Shown: positions 52,143-63,451 of the stretch, one piece after another
How positions within the stretch are numbered: the first letter of the stretch is position 1
Layout of the letters: every line of letters starts with the position of its first letter
Origin: Pseudomonadota bacterium
GTDB lineage: Bacteria; Pseudomonadota; Gammaproteobacteria; Eutrophobiales; Eutrophobiaceae
NCBI GenBank assembly: GCA_013112535.1
Contig: JABFGI010000003.1
Coordinates: 144,895 to 208,894 of the forward strand
Length of the DNA: 64,000 bases
Direction of reading: 5' to 3'
Translations under genes and position numbers: made by a program
Notes under the pieces: generated by a model
Told to the model about the DNA's origin: nothing
Database searches by the model: none
Seen by the model: the letters and a program-made list of their open reading frames with translations, nothing else

Positions 52143-53596
52143 TATTCAAAACCCTCTGGAATCGCTTTGTGGTGATCTGTTGCTTGTTGGAATTGATGTG
52201 CAATATTCAGTAATCGAGATTCTTCAAAATAATTTCCAATCAGTTGTAGTCCAACTGGCAGATTATTATCAAAACCGGCAGGTACTGAGATGGCTGGTAG
52301 GCCTGCAAGATTAACCGAGACAGTATAGAGATCGGAAAGATACATACTGACAGGATCATCGATCATTTCATTTAATTTAAACGCAGTACCGGTTGCCGTT
52401 GGCCCGGCAATAACATCAACATCTTTAAATGCATTTTGAAAATCATCACGAATCAAATGTCTTATTTGTTGTGCTTTTAAATAATACGCATCGTAGTAAC
52501 CGGCAGATAAAACATAAGCACCTATCATAATGCGGCGTTTAACTTCCTTACCAAAACCTTCACCACGACTTCGTGTATATAAGTCAGAAAGATCTTTTGG
52601 ATCATCACAACGATAACCAAAACGTACGCCATCAAAACGTGAAAGATTTGACGAACACTCTGCAGGTGCGACAACATAATATGCAGGAATAGATAACTCT
52701 GTATTCGGTAATTCTATTTCTTTACAAGTTGCACCGAGTTTTTCTAATTCTTTAATACCGTCTTCAACAATCTTTGCGATGTTGCTATCAAGACCTTCAC
52801 CAAAATATTCTTTGGGCAAACCTATCTTTAAACCTTCAATAGAATTGTTTAAATTTTTTGTATAGTCATCGACTTGTTGTTCTGCCGAAGTTGAATCACG
52901 TTCATCAAAACCGGCAATCACATTCATCATTAATGCCGCATCTTCTGCAGTTAATGCCATTGGCCCACCTTGATCAAGACTGGATGCAAAAGCAATCATG
53001 CCATAGCGGGAAACCCTGCCATACGTGGGTTTCAGGCCGGTTATACCGCATAGCGACGCTGGTTGTCGTATTGAACCACCGGTATCTGTACCGGTTGCTA
53101 TAGGTGTAAGACGAGCTGCAACAGCACTGGCTGATCCACCGGATGAACCTCCAGGAACATAGTCTGTGTTCCATGGGTTTTTTACCGGGCCATAAAAACT
53201 GGTTTCATTAGATGAACCCATGGCAAACTCATCCATGTTGGTTTTACCTAACATAATAAAACCGGCCGCATTCATTTTTTCAACAACGGTTGCATCATAA
53301 GGTGCGATAAAGTTATCTAACATTTTTGAACCGCAAGATGTTTTTATACCATTGGTACAAAAAATATCTTTTTGCGCAACAGGTATCCCCGTTAACGCAG
53401 TGTGTTTGTTTTCGGCACGTTGTTGATCAGCAAGTTTTGCTTTTTTTATGGCTTCGTCTTCATTGATCGTAATAAAACAATTCAGAGAGTCATTAAATTT
53501 TTTACAACGTTCAAGGTATAAACGTGTTAACTCTTCACTGCTAATTTCTTTTGATTCAAGCGCGGCTGATAATTGTGCCAGAGTAGATTGGTGCAT
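52142..53596 (-). CDS. gatA: Aspartyl/glutamyl-tRNA amidotransferase subunit A
   Basis: A 484-residue amidase that releases ammonia from glutamine for GatB. The catalytic triad of the amidase-signature family is intact: K76 (PVAQKD), S151 ([12 protein letters not shown]) and S175 ([12 protein letters not shown]). It starts 30 bases after gatC. Presence of the complete trio means that the organism makes Gln-tRNA and/or Asn-tRNA by transamidation. Confidence 0.97.
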   Translation of the reverse strand: MHQSTLAQLSAALESKEISSEELTRLYLERCKKFNDSLNCFITINEDEAIKKAKLADQQRAENKHTALTGIPVAQKDIFCTNGIKTSCGSKMLDNFIAPYDATVVEKMNAAGFIMLGKTNMDEFAMGSSNETSFYGPVKNPWNTDYVPGGSSGGSASAVAARLTPIATGTDTGGSIRQPASLCGITGLKPTYGRVSRYGMIAFASSLDQGGPMALTAEDAALMMNVIAGFDERDSTSAEQQVDDYTKNLNNSIEGLKIGLPKEYFGEGLDSNIAKIVEDGIKELEKLGATCKEIELPNTELSIPAYYVVAPAECSSNLSRFDGVRFGYRCDDPKDLSDLYTRSRGEGFGKEVKRRIMIGAYVLSAGYYDAYYLKAQQIRHLIRDDFQNAFKDVDVIAGPTATGTAFKLNEMIDDPVSMYLSDLYTVSVNLAGLPAISVPAGFDNNLPVGLQLIGNYFEESRLLNIAHQFQQATDHHKAIPEGFE

Positions 53597-53626
53597 AATA
53601 TATTTCTTAAAAACGTTTAGTAATAA

Positions 53627-53914
53627 TTACTCAATCACTTTAGGAACGAGGTAACAACCTTCATCAGTGAGTGGTGCATGTTTTTGAAAGTGTTCTCTTT
53701 GATCTTTTTCCGTAATTTCATCTCCTCGTAAACGTGCAGGTAATTCCAACGGATGCGCAAGCGGAGAAATACCATCGGTATCGACCGAATTCATACGCTC
53801 AACCAGGTCAAGAATGTTGGATAATTCAACACTGTAATTGGGTATATCTTGCTCATCAATTGCTAATCTGGCTAACCAGGCAATTTTTTGCACTTCTGAT
53901 TTATCGAGGGACAT
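53627..53914 (-). CDS. gatC: Aspartyl/glutamyl-tRNA amidotransferase subunit C
   Basis: A 95-residue protein that wraps GatA and GatB together. SLDKSEVQKIAWLARLAIDE at the start and the VDTDGISPLAHPLELPARLR segment are diagnostic. It is the first gene of gatCAB and divergent from mreB across a 241-base gap, an arrangement common in gammaproteobacteria. I see no reliable promoter in that gap. Confidence 0.95.
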   Translation of the reverse strand: MSLDKSEVQKIAWLARLAIDEQDIPNYSVELSNILDLVERMNSVDTDGISPLAHPLELPARLRGDEITEKDQREHFQKHAPLTDEGCYLVPKVIE

Positions 53915-54155
53915 AACACGCCGTTTTTAATTAGTTGAAAAGTAGGAATTTATCACATTCCTTTGCTTGCCCAAAGCCTCGCCCGTTGTTAAAGTTACGT
54001 ACTTATTGTTTAAGTCGATCTTGGCGCGATTTGAGATTGCTAAAGTACCATGAAAATTTGAGGATCCAGCGTAGATAGTGCTAACTAAATCCTTCCTATA
54101 TAGCCGCCTGGCAAGACTATATCATAATGCTTATATTAACTAACTGGATTACTGA

Positions 54156-55202
<1,047 letters not shown>

Positions 55203-55236
55203 TCCAAAGGGTAATCACTGAAAGCGGAGGTGACAC

Positions 55237-56103
55237 ATTAACACCCTGTTTCAAAGAAGTTCTTCGGTCAATGTCCGTTTTGCAGTATTTATTATTCTCT
55301 CGATTATCTTGATGGTCGTTGACCATCATCAAAGTCACTTAAAAATTATTCGATCTGCTTTATCTACACTAGTCTACCCATTGCAATATGTTGTCAATTT
55401 ACCCATTCAAGCAACGGAGTGGGTTTCAGTTTCACTAGTCACTCATAATAAATTACTGAATGAAAATGATCGTTTAAAACGCGAACATTTATTATTGAGC
55501 TCAAAATTACAACGTTTTGAAATATTGGAAAGTGAAAATCGTCGTTTACGTGAATTACTGGAGTCATCTTTTCGTCTTAATGACAAGGTGCTTGTTGCTG
55601 AATTAATCGCTGTTGAATTACAGCCGTTTCGCCGACAAATTATCATTAACAAAGGACAACGTGAGGGTGCCTATGATGGACAACCTATCGTTGATGCTGC
55701 CGGGATTATGGGACAAATCATTCACGTTACTCCGTTTTCAAGCACCGTTTTGTTAGTCACTGATCCTAATCATGCTTTGCCTGTACAGGTTAATCGTAAT
55801 GGTTTGCGTGCTATCGCTGTTGGTACAGGGCAAGAGGATAAACTGTTGCTCGAGAATCTGCCTAATAATTCCGATATACGTGTTGGTGATCTAATTATTT
55901 CATCGGGCCTTGGTCGACGTTTTCCTTCCGGTTACCCGGTTGGGCAAATTGAACAAATATCGCGAGATCCTGGCGAAGCTTTTGCGAAGGTTGTTATTAA
56001 ACCCAGTGCACAATTAAGTAAGAGCCGGGAAGTATTAATGGTTTGGCCCTATGAAAATATTGAACAGGTAGAAAATGAACCTGAAGAGATGGCGGTAAAA
56101 TGA
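55237..56103 (+). CDS. mreC: Rod shape-determining protein MreC, apparent ATT start
   Basis: From the ATT at 55237 the frame encodes 288 residues: a short basic N-terminus (NTLFQRSSSVNVR), one membrane helix (FAVFIILSIILMVV, about 15-30), then a coiled coil (about 70-110, NENDRLKREHLLLSSKLQR) and the two beta-domains of MreC. GGAGG at 55226-55230 is placed six bases before ATT, which is ideal. The first standard starts in frame, TTG 55309 and ATG 55312, fall at the end of the membrane helix and would remove it; CTG 55246 is possible but badly spaced. The family N-terminus is conserved from the ATT. It links MreB to PBP2 in the periplasm. Confidence 0.88.
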   Translation: MNTLFQRSSSVNVRFAVFIILSIILMVVDHHQSHLKIIRSALSTLVYPLQYVVNLPIQATEWVSVSLVTHNKLLNENDRLKREHLLLSSKLQRFEILESENRRLRELLESSFRLNDKVLVAELIAVELQPFRRQIIINKGQREGAYDGQPIVDAAGIMGQIIHVTPFSSTVLLVTDPNHALPVQVNRNGLRAIAVGTGQEDKLLLENLPNNSDIRVGDLIISSGLGRRFPSGYPVGQIEQISRDPGEAFAKVVIKPSAQLSKSREVLMVWPYENIEQVENEPEEMAVK

Positions 56104-56594
56104 TCCCACTTGAACAACCAAAACAAGGCAAATGGCTAATCATCGTTAGTTTTATTATCGCTATTATGCTAACTGTTCTACCTTTGCCTGATTGGGCAGT
56201 CAATTGGCGACCGGCCTGGGTAGCACTTGTTTTGATTTATTGGTGTATGGCTGTGCCGGATCGTGTTGGCCTGGCAGTAGCCTGGTTTATGGGACTTATA
56301 CTGGATGTTCAACAGGGAACTATACTTGGTCAAAATGCTTTAGGATTGGCACTAATTGCTTTTCTAACGATCAAGTCTTATCAACGTATGCGAGTTTACC
56401 CTCTTGCTCAACAGGCGGTATTGATTTGTTTTTACCTCTTGTTTTATGAATTACTCATGCTGCTAATAACAGGGTATTTAGGTACAGGTTCACGTGACTG
56501 GACTTACTGGATGCCGGCTTTTACAAGTATGTTGTTATGGCCATGGTTGTTTATTATATTGAGAGACTTACGTCGTAAGTACCATATATCCTGA
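56100..56594 (+). CDS. mreD: Rod shape-determining protein MreD
   Basis: A 164-residue inner-membrane protein with about five hydrophobic helices; the family motif AWFMGLILDVQQGTILGQNAL is clear near residue 60. It overlaps the end of mreC by four bases (ATGA). It completes the MreBCD set and lies 17 bases upstream of mrdA. Confidence 0.93.
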   Translation: MIPLEQPKQGKWLIIVSFIIAIMLTVLPLPDWAVNWRPAWVALVLIYWCMAVPDRVGLAVAWFMGLILDVQQGTILGQNALGLALIAFLTIKSYQRMRVYPLAQQAVLICFYLLFYELLMLLITGYLGTGSRDWTYWMPAFTSMLLWPWLFIILRDLRRKYHIS

Positions 56595-56611
56595 GGAGAA
56601 TCATAAGATAT

Positions 56612-58477
56612 ATGGTTAAGGAGATTACTCTTAAAGATAGTGAACATGAAACAGGTGTCATAGCGAAACGTGTCTATTTCGCCGGTTTCGTTATTCTCTT
56701 TTTAGTCATCATTATTATCTTAAGAGTATTCTACCTGACTGTTTTGCAACATGATCATTTTACGACCTTATCTAAATCGAACAGGGTTAAGATAACACCT
56801 ATCCCACCGATCAGAGGATTAATTTACAGTCGTGAAGGTGTTGTTCTGGCAGAAAATAAACCAACGTTTAGTCTAGAAGTTATTCCAGAGCAAATTGATG
56901 ATGTTGAAAATATAATTAAACAGTTAAAAGCAATAATTAGTATTGAAGATAAGGACATCGAACGATTTAAAAAAGCATTAAAGAAACAAAGGCGGTTTGA
57001 AAATGTTGCACTACGATACAACTTAAATGAAGAAGAAGTTGCTTTATTTGCAGTTAATCGTCACCGGTTTCCCGGTGTTGACGTTGTTGCTGGTTTAAAC
57101 CGGTTTTATCCTCTGGGGGAAAAACTGGTACATACCATTGGTTATGTTGGTCGTATTGATGAAGATGATGTTAAACAACTTAATGCCTCGAATTACAGTG
57201 GTACGTCACATATCGGAAAACTGGGAATAGAAAAATCGTATGAATCATTACTTCATGGCGAAGTAGGCTATCAGCAGGTTGAAGTTAATGCTCAGGGTAG
57301 AGTTATCAGGGTTTTAAGTCGTACGCCACCCAAACCCGGGGAAAATCTTAATCTAACTATTGATTTATCATTACAACAAATTGCTATAGATGCTTTAAAA
57401 GATAAGCGCGGTGCTATTGTTGCAATGGATCCGGTTAATGGTGACATTTTAACGTTTGTCAGTTCACCAGGATATGATCCAAATAAATTTGTAAACGGTA
57501 TCGATAGCAAATCTTATAAAGCATTATTATCGTCAAAAGATAAACCCTTAATTAATCGTGTTATTCGAGGTAAGTACCCTCCAGGTTCAACAATCAAACC
57601 ATTTCTTGGGATGGTTGCACTCGATAGCGGTGTTAGGCAATTTCATGATGAGTCATGGTGTCCAGGTTGGTATTCATTAAAAGGACATGAGCATCGTTAC
57701 CGTGACTGGAAAAAGCAGGGACATGGTCATACTGATTTGCATAAAGCAATAACGCAATCATGTGATGTTTATTTCTACATCCTTGCTTATGAGTTGGGAA
57801 TTGATCGGATATTTGAAGGTCTATCTCAATTTGGCTTCGGGAAAGAAAGCGGTATTGATATCGACGGTGAAGCAAAAGGCTTGTTGCCTTCACAAGAATG
57901 GAAGCGAAAAGCATTGGGGCAAGCATGGTATCCCGGAGAAACATTGATTATGGGTATTGGTCAGGGCTATGCATTGAGTACGCCTTTGCAATTAGCCAAG
58001 GCGACTGCATCACTTGCAAATAGAGGTGATGTTGTCCGCCCACGATTAGTATCCAGTACAAGTAATTCAATTACGAGCGATATTATAACATTGCCGGTGA
58101 TTCATGAAGATAAGGTTGCTATTAATGAAAAAGATCATTGGGATAATATTATTAAGTCAATGAGAGATGTTGTGCATGGTGCAGGTGGTACTGCATGGCG
58201 TAGCGGTTTAAATACGGAATACGAGTTTGCTGGCAAAACAGGTACAGCACAGGTGATTGGTATTGCCCAGGACAAGGAATACAAGAAAGAAGAAATTGCA
58301 GAAGAGTTTCAGGATCACGCATTATTTATTGCCTTTGCTCCGGTTGAGGCACCGCGTATCGCCGTTGCCATAATTGTTGAAAATGGTGGTGGAGGATCAA
58401 AAGCAGCTGCGCCCATTGCCAGAAAAATATTTGATGAATTTATGAAAAATGAAACTGACACTGAAACCAAAGGCTAA
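56612..58477 (+). CDS. mrdA: Peptidoglycan D,D-transpeptidase MrdA (PBP2)
   Basis: A 621-residue class B penicillin-binding protein with one N-terminal membrane anchor (about 25-45), a pedestal domain and a transpeptidase domain. The active-site serine is S326 in PPGSTIKPF, the second motif is SCD in ITQSCDVYFY, and the KTGT motif is at K542 (AGKTGTAQV). It cross-links new peptidoglycan along the side wall as a partner of RodA, encoded next. The usual length is about 630. Confidence 0.97.
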   Translation: MVKEITLKDSEHETGVIAKRVYFAGFVILFLVIIIILRVFYLTVLQHDHFTTLSKSNRVKITPIPPIRGLIYSREGVVLAENKPTFSLEVIPEQIDDVENIIKQLKAIISIEDKDIERFKKALKKQRRFENVALRYNLNEEEVALFAVNRHRFPGVDVVAGLNRFYPLGEKLVHTIGYVGRIDEDDVKQLNASNYSGTSHIGKLGIEKSYESLLHGEVGYQQVEVNAQGRVIRVLSRTPPKPGENLNLTIDLSLQQIAIDALKDKRGAIVAMDPVNGDILTFVSSPGYDPNKFVNGIDSKSYKALLSSKDKPLINRVIRGKYPPGSTIKPFLGMVALDSGVRQFHDESWCPGWYSLKGHEHRYRDWKKQGHGHTDLHKAITQSCDVYFYILAYELGIDRIFEGLSQFGFGKESGIDIDGEAKGLLPSQEWKRKALGQAWYPGETLIMGIGQGYALSTPLQLAKATASLANRGDVVRPRLVSSTSNSITSDIITLPVIHEDKVAINEKDHWDNIIKSMRDVVHGAGGTAWRSGLNTEYEFAGKTGTAQVIGIAQDKEYKKEEIAEEFQDHALFIAFAPVEAPRIAVAIIVENGGGGSKAAAPIARKIFDEFMKNETDTETKG

Positions 58478-58480
58478 CTA

Positions 58481-59572
58481 ATGGAAGAACAAAGCCTGAG
58501 TCAACGATTGCATATCGATTTTCCGCTATTGTCAGGAATTATTATTCTATGTCTTATTGGGTTAGTTATCCTATACAGTGCTGGAGGACAGGATATTGAT
58601 CTTGTCTATCGTCAAGCAATAAAATTATCGATTGCTCTGATCGGCATGATCATTGTTGCACAATTACCGCCAGCTGTACTCGAGCGTTGGTCGTTGTGGT
58701 TATTTATTTTTGGTGTTGTTCTGTTGTTACTGGTAATTTTTTTTGGTGATGTCGGGAAAGGTGCACAACGTTGGCTGGATTTAGGGATTTTTCGTTTTCA
58801 ACCATCCGAGATAATGAAACTGACTGTACCGATGATGGTTGCTTCCTATCTTGCTGATAAATCATTACCACCAAAATTTTCGTGGGTCGTTATAGTTTGC
58901 ATCCTGATTACTATTCCAGTTTTATTAATAGCAAAACAACCGGATTTAGGCACATCTTTACTGGTTGCTACAGCGGGATTTTCCGTGCTTTTTATTGCTG
59001 GTATTTCGTGGCGATTATTAATGTCCATGGGTATTTTGGCCGCAGCGGGCGCACCAATACTCTGGTATTTTATGCATGACTACCAGAAACAACGTGTTTT
59101 GACTTTACTCAACCCGGAACAAGATCCACTGGGTGCCGGCTATCACATAATACAATCAAAAATAGCGATAGGTTCCGGTGGCTTTTACGGTAAAGGCTGG
59201 CTAAATGGTACACAATCGCACCTTGAATTTCTTCCGGAACGGTCGACTGATTTTATTTTTGCTGTGTTCTGTGAAGAATTCGGAATGATAGGTGTATTGT
59301 TATTGTTATGTGTTTATCTGTTTATTATTTCTCGTGGATTATATATTGCGATTAATGCGCAAAATACCTATGGACGCTTGTTAGCTAGTGGTTTAACCCT
59401 GACATTTTTTGTATACATTTTTGTCAATATGGGCATGGTGACTGGGCAACTACCTGTTGTTGGTGTACCTTTACCCTTAATCAGTCATGGTGGTACTTCT
59501 ATGGTAACATTAATGATAGGTTTCGGAATTTTAATGGCGATCCATACTCATAGACGTTTTCTTTCATTCTAA
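58481..59572 (+). CDS. rodA: Rod shape-determining peptidoglycan polymerase RodA
   Basis: A 363-residue SEDS-family glycosyltransferase with about ten membrane helices. The invariant SEDS features are present: GKGAQRWLDLGIFRFQPSEIMK, KQPDLGTSLL, the GSGGFYGKGWLNGTQSHLEFLPE loop, DFIFAVFCEEFG and the C-terminal PLPLISHGGTSM. It polymerises lipid II. It begins 3 bases after mrdA, so RodA and PBP2 are made together. Confidence 0.97.
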   Translation: MEEQSLSQRLHIDFPLLSGIIILCLIGLVILYSAGGQDIDLVYRQAIKLSIALIGMIIVAQLPPAVLERWSLWLFIFGVVLLLLVIFFGDVGKGAQRWLDLGIFRFQPSEIMKLTVPMMVASYLADKSLPPKFSWVVIVCILITIPVLLIAKQPDLGTSLLVATAGFSVLFIAGISWRLLMSMGILAAAGAPILWYFMHDYQKQRVLTLLNPEQDPLGAGYHIIQSKIAIGSGGFYGKGWLNGTQSHLEFLPERSTDFIFAVFCEEFGMIGVLLLLCVYLFIISRGLYIAINAQNTYGRLLASGLTLTFFVYIFVNMGMVTGQLPVVGVPLPLISHGGTSMVTLMIGFGILMAIHTHRRFLSF

Positions 59573-59577
59573 AAATT

Positions 59578-60597
59578 ATGTATAAATTAAATTTATTATT
59601 TTCACTTTTTGTTTGCTTGAGCATTAATAGTGTTAATCAAAATGCTTTGGCCACGCCAACTAATAATGTGTCTGTCTCGCCTGATGAATTTATTGCCCAG
59701 ATGGTTGAACGTCATGGTTTTGATAAAGCGAATTTATCAAAAATATTAAATCAAACGGTTATCTCACAAACTATTCTTGATGCGATATCTCGTCCAGCTG
59801 AAAAAAAATTAACCTGGTTTAAATATAGACAAATTTTTATTAAAGATAAAAGAATCAATCAAGGTGTGGAATTCATGCAGAACAATGAATCCAAACTTGC
59901 TGAAGCAGAAAAGAAATTTGGCGTGCCGGCTGAAATTATTACTGCAATAATTGGTGTTGAAACATTCTATGGTCGTATCGCCGGTAGTTATCGTGTAGTT
60001 GATGCGCTAAATACACTTGCATTTCATTATCCAAAACGAGCTGATTTCTTTCGTTCCGAATTTGAACAATTTTTGCTCCTTACACGCGAGCAAGGATTTG
60101 ATCCCAATTCCTTAAAAGGGTCTTACGCCGGTGCGATGGGTATGCCGCAATTTATATCGAGTAGTTATCGTCATTATGCGATTGATTTTGATGGCGACGA
60201 TGTGATTGATATCTGGAATAATCCGGATGATGCGATCGGAAGTGTGGCTAATTATTTTTATGAACATGGGTGGAGTAAGGGAAAGCCGGTAACAGTAAAA
60301 GTTAAAGTCGAGGGTAATGCTTATAAGCAAGCATTAAAACGTGGACTGGCACCTGACATCAATTCATCTGACATAAAAAAATTTGGTATTATTACTAATT
60401 CGATTTTTGAGGAAAATGAAAAGTTAAAGTTGTTTGAGTATGAACAGGAAAAAGATAATGAATACTGGTTAGCTCATAATAACTTTTACGTGATTACTCG
60501 TTATAATCACAGCCATTTATATGCAATGGCGGTATACCAGCTGGCCATGGAGATTAAAGAACGACTTAATAAAAACAAAGTGCTTGTTAAAAAATAA
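59578..60597 (+). CDS. mltB: Lytic murein transglycosylase B
   Basis: A 339-residue periplasmic enzyme that cuts peptidoglycan between MurNAc and GlcNAc. It has a signal peptide (about 1-25), the catalytic Glu in IIGVETFYGRIAG, then GSYAGAMGMPQFISSSYRHYA and an EF-hand-like DFDGDDVIDIW loop typical of family 3 lytic transglycosylases. Unlike E. coli MltB it has no convincing lipobox (the N-terminal Cys is in LFVC), so it may be soluble. Confidence 0.94.
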   Translation: MYKLNLLFSLFVCLSINSVNQNALATPTNNVSVSPDEFIAQMVERHGFDKANLSKILNQTVISQTILDAISRPAEKKLTWFKYRQIFIKDKRINQGVEFMQNNESKLAEAEKKFGVPAEIITAIIGVETFYGRIAGSYRVVDALNTLAFHYPKRADFFRSEFEQFLLLTREQGFDPNSLKGSYAGAMGMPQFISSSYRHYAIDFDGDDVIDIWNNPDDAIGSVANYFYEHGWSKGKPVTVKVKVEGNAYKQALKRGLAPDINSSDIKKFGIITNSIFEENEKLKLFEYEQEKDNEYWLAHNNFYVITRYNHSHLYAMAVYQLAMEIKERLNKNKVLVKK

Positions 60598-60600
60598 ATT

Positions 60601-61440
60601 ATGTTTCTTTCACTGAAGACACAAAAAAATCGGATCTGTATATTTGTTATTATTTGTTTGAGCCTGTCAGCTTGTGGCAGCGTAAAAATAATACCCTCAT
60701 CAGGTGATGCTGCGCCGAAAAAGAAAATTGATGTTAGCAGGGTGCCAAACGCTGTTCCAAAAAATGAACCTAAAAGTAGATATGGCAATCCAAAGTCTTA
60801 TGTTGTTTTTGATAAACGATATTATGTTATGGATAGCAGTGTCGGTTTTGTCGAAAAAGGAATCGCTTCATGGTATGGCACTAAATTTCATGGTAGACGC
60901 ACTTCAAGTGGTGAAACCTATGATATGTATGCGATGACGGCCGCGCATAAAAATTTACCTTTACCGACTTATGTCAAGGTGACAAATCTTAACAATGGTA
61001 AGCATGTCATTGTTAAAGTAAATGATCGTGGCCCCTTCCATGAAAACCGGGTTATAGATCTATCTTATACTGCAGCGATTAAGCTTGATATAGTGAAAAA
61101 TGGAACAGGTCTGGTTGAGGTTCGAGCCATTCAACCTGGTGAACCAATACAGACTGCTTCGAATGAAGCTACACCTGTAAAAACAGTTTCAAGTTATAAT
61201 GACAAGCCTGGGTTTTTTATTCAGGTTGGCTCTTTTGGTCAACTTGCTAATGCAGAAAGTTTACGAAAAAAACTGGGCCCCTTGGGTGAAAGCTTGATTA
61301 AAATTAGTCAGGTTATTGTCGAAGGAAAAACGCTGTATCGAGTAAGAATAGGACCGCTAACGGATATTGATGTTTCTGACTCAATTACCACAAAATTGCA
61401 AAGCTACGGTGTATCTGAACATCGTATTGTCGTTAATTAA
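60601..61440 (+). CDS. rlpA: Septal ring lytic transglycosylase RlpA family lipoprotein
   Basis: A 279-residue lipoprotein. The signal peptide ends with lipobox LSAC (C25), followed by a linker, the double-psi beta-barrel domain (GIASWYGTKFHGRRTSSGE; VKVNDRGPFHENRVIDLS with the catalytic Asp) at about 85-185, and a C-terminal SPOR domain (PGFFIQVGSFGQLANAESL) at about 205-279 that binds denuded glycan. The sequence starts 3 bases after mltB. The two enzymes act on the same wall substrate. Confidence 0.95.
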   Translation: MFLSLKTQKNRICIFVIICLSLSACGSVKIIPSSGDAAPKKKIDVSRVPNAVPKNEPKSRYGNPKSYVVFDKRYYVMDSSVGFVEKGIASWYGTKFHGRRTSSGETYDMYAMTAAHKNLPLPTYVKVTNLNNGKHVIVKVNDRGPFHENRVIDLSYTAAIKLDIVKNGTGLVEVRAIQPGEPIQTASNEATPVKTVSSYNDKPGFFIQVGSFGQLANAESLRKKLGPLGESLIKISQVIVEGKTLYRVRIGPLTDIDVSDSITTKLQSYGVSEHRIVVN

Positions 61441-61455
61441 TTTTTTATAAAGAAT

Positions 61456-62604
61456 ATGATGAGTAAATCTATTAACCTGTTATTTATATTTCTGTTGTTT
61501 ACGTTTAACAGTCAATTTTTACATGCAGAGACTATGATTGTTCCTGCACCACCTAAAATCAAAGCTTCTTCTTATCTGGTCATGGATTTTAATAGTGGGA
61601 AATTACTTGTTGAAGAGAATAGTGAGCAAAGATTACCTCCAGCAAGTTTAACTAAAATGATGACGGTGTATGTTGTCTCCCATGAGTTGGCAAATGGAAA
61701 GATCTCGCTGGATGATGAAGTGTTAGTTAGTGAAAAAGCCTGGCGGACCCAGGGTTCAAGAATGTTCATTGAGGTTGGTAAAAAAGTTAGTCTCAATGAT
61801 TTGTTACATGGAGTCATTATTCAGTCAGGTAATGATGCCAGTGTTGCATTAGCTGAATATGTTTCCGGTACAGAAGATGTTTTCGCTGATCTTATGAATA
61901 AGCATGCCGAACGATTGGGAATGAAAAATACAAATTTTGTCAATAGTACCGGTTTACCAGACGAAAACCATTACACAACGGCTGTCGATTTAGCCAGATT
62001 AGCGCGTGCGATGATTAATGATTTTCCGGAAGAATATGCATTATACAAAGTTAAGGAATATACATTTAATAATATTAAACAACATAATCGTAATAAATTA
62101 TTATGGCGGGATCGTAATGTTGATGGAATAAAAACCGGACATACAGAAGAAGCAGGTTACTGTCTCGTTGCTTCATCATTGAAAGATGGAATGAGATTAA
62201 TTTCTGTTGTCATGGGTACCGATGGTGTTAATGCACGTGCCAAAGCCAGTCAGGCATTATTAAATTATGGCTATCGTTTTTATGAAACACATAAGTTATA
62301 CAGTGCTGGTGAGTTAATAACCGGTGTTAAAATATGGAAAGCAGATGTAGATAATCTAAATCTCGGTGTGGCGGACGACATCTTTGTTACAATACCACGC
62401 GGTCAATATGACAAACTGGAACCTGTGGTTGAAATTGATGATCAAGTTATTGCTCCGGTTTCTAAAGGTGAGCAAAAAGGCTTGTTAAATGTAATGTTAG
62501 CAAAAGATAATCTTGTTTCAGTGCCTTTACTAGCTTTAGAAACTGTTTCCGAAGGTAGTATTATTAATAAATTAAAAGATGAAGTTCGTCTTTTATTTAA
62601 TTAA
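61456..62604 (+). CDS. dacC: D-alanyl-D-alanine carboxypeptidase (PBP5/6 family)
   Basis: A 382-residue low-molecular-weight penicillin-binding protein with a signal peptide (about 1-25). The three active-site motifs are SLTK (S64), SGN near residue 122 and KTGHTEEAGYC near 228. A C-terminal beta-rich domain (about 280-360) and an amphipathic tail (INKLKDEVRLLFN) anchor it to the inner membrane. It trims the terminal D-Ala of pentapeptides, which limits cross-linking. Whether it is DacA or DacC cannot be decided from sequence. Confidence 0.93.
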   Translation: MMSKSINLLFIFLLFTFNSQFLHAETMIVPAPPKIKASSYLVMDFNSGKLLVEENSEQRLPPASLTKMMTVYVVSHELANGKISLDDEVLVSEKAWRTQGSRMFIEVGKKVSLNDLLHGVIIQSGNDASVALAEYVSGTEDVFADLMNKHAERLGMKNTNFVNSTGLPDENHYTTAVDLARLARAMINDFPEEYALYKVKEYTFNNIKQHNRNKLLWRDRNVDGIKTGHTEEAGYCLVASSLKDGMRLISVVMGTDGVNARAKASQALLNYGYRFYETHKLYSAGELITGVKIWKADVDNLNLGVADDIFVTIPRGQYDKLEPVVEIDDQVIAPVSKGEQKGLLNVMLAKDNLVSVPLLALETVSEGSIINKLKDEVRLLFN

Positions 62605-62612
62605 TTTCAAGT

Positions 62613-63446
62613 ATGAGCTCTGTTTACATAAACGGTAAATTTAAACCGCTTGCAGAAGCATCAATCAATGTGCTTGATCGTGGCTTTACATTTGGTGATG
62701 GTGTTTATGAAGTTATCCCCGTTTTCAATAGAAAAATTTTCCGCTTTGATGAACATCTCCAACGTTTGGATAATAGTTTAAAAGCTATCTATATGGATAA
62801 CCCATTAAGTAAAAATGAATGGTCTGACATATTTAATCAGTTGATTGATAATTTCGAAGATAAAGATCAATCTATCTACCTGCAGATTACGCGAGGTGTT
62901 AGCGAACGTGATCATGATATTTCATTAGCAGATAAACCAACTATTTTTGCTATGAGTCGCCCCATAGTGAAAAAAGATTTATCGTCAGGAATAAAAGCGA
63001 TTACCAGTGAAGATATTCGTTGGCAATATTGTGATATTAAAGCAATTACTTTATTACCCAGTGTATTGTTACGACATAGGGCAAAAGAACAAGGTGCAAA
63101 AGAAGCAATCCTGATCCGAAATGGATATGTAACAGAGGGAGCTGCGAGTAATGTATTTATGGTAGAAGGTAATACGGTTTATACACCACCAAAGAACAGA
63201 CATGTTTTGCCAGGTATAACACGTGACCTTGTGGTTGAAATCCTGAAAAGGAATGATATCAATATAATTGAAAAAACTATTGAGCTTGAGCAATTACTTA
63301 AAGCAGATGAAATCTGGATTACTAGCTCTACCTGGGAAATTGTTCCGGTTGTTGAGTTAGATGGTAGGTCTGTAGGCGAGGGTAATACCGGATTAATGTG
63401 GGAGAAAGCAAATGATTTTTATCAAGAATACAAAAGGTCAATGTAA
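62613..63446 (+). CDS. dat: D-amino-acid aminotransferase
   Basis: A 277-residue PLP enzyme of fold type IV that interconverts D-alanine and D-glutamate with their keto acids. The PLP lysine is K143 ([15 protein letters not shown]); the conserved opening [31 protein letters not shown]-type region and the [14 protein letters not shown] motif match D-amino-acid transaminases. Located 8 bases after the carboxypeptidase, it could recycle D-Ala released from the wall. Branched-chain aminotransferase and 4-amino-4-deoxychorismate lyase share the fold but fit less well. Confidence 0.9.
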   Translation: MSSVYINGKFKPLAEASINVLDRGFTFGDGVYEVIPVFNRKIFRFDEHLQRLDNSLKAIYMDNPLSKNEWSDIFNQLIDNFEDKDQSIYLQITRGVSERDHDISLADKPTIFAMSRPIVKKDLSSGIKAITSEDIRWQYCDIKAITLLPSVLLRHRAKEQGAKEAILIRNGYVTEGAASNVFMVEGNTVYTPPKNRHVLPGITRDLVVEILKRNDINIIEKTIELEQLLKADEIWITSSTWEIVPVVELDGRSVGEGNTGLMWEKANDFYQEYKRSM

Positions 63447-63451
63447 CCAAT

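Noticed and set aside
53915-54155. Regulatory RNA or promoter in the gatC-mreB gap
   Set aside because: The 241 bases show no convincing hairpin-terminator, promoter pair or conserved leader that I could defend.
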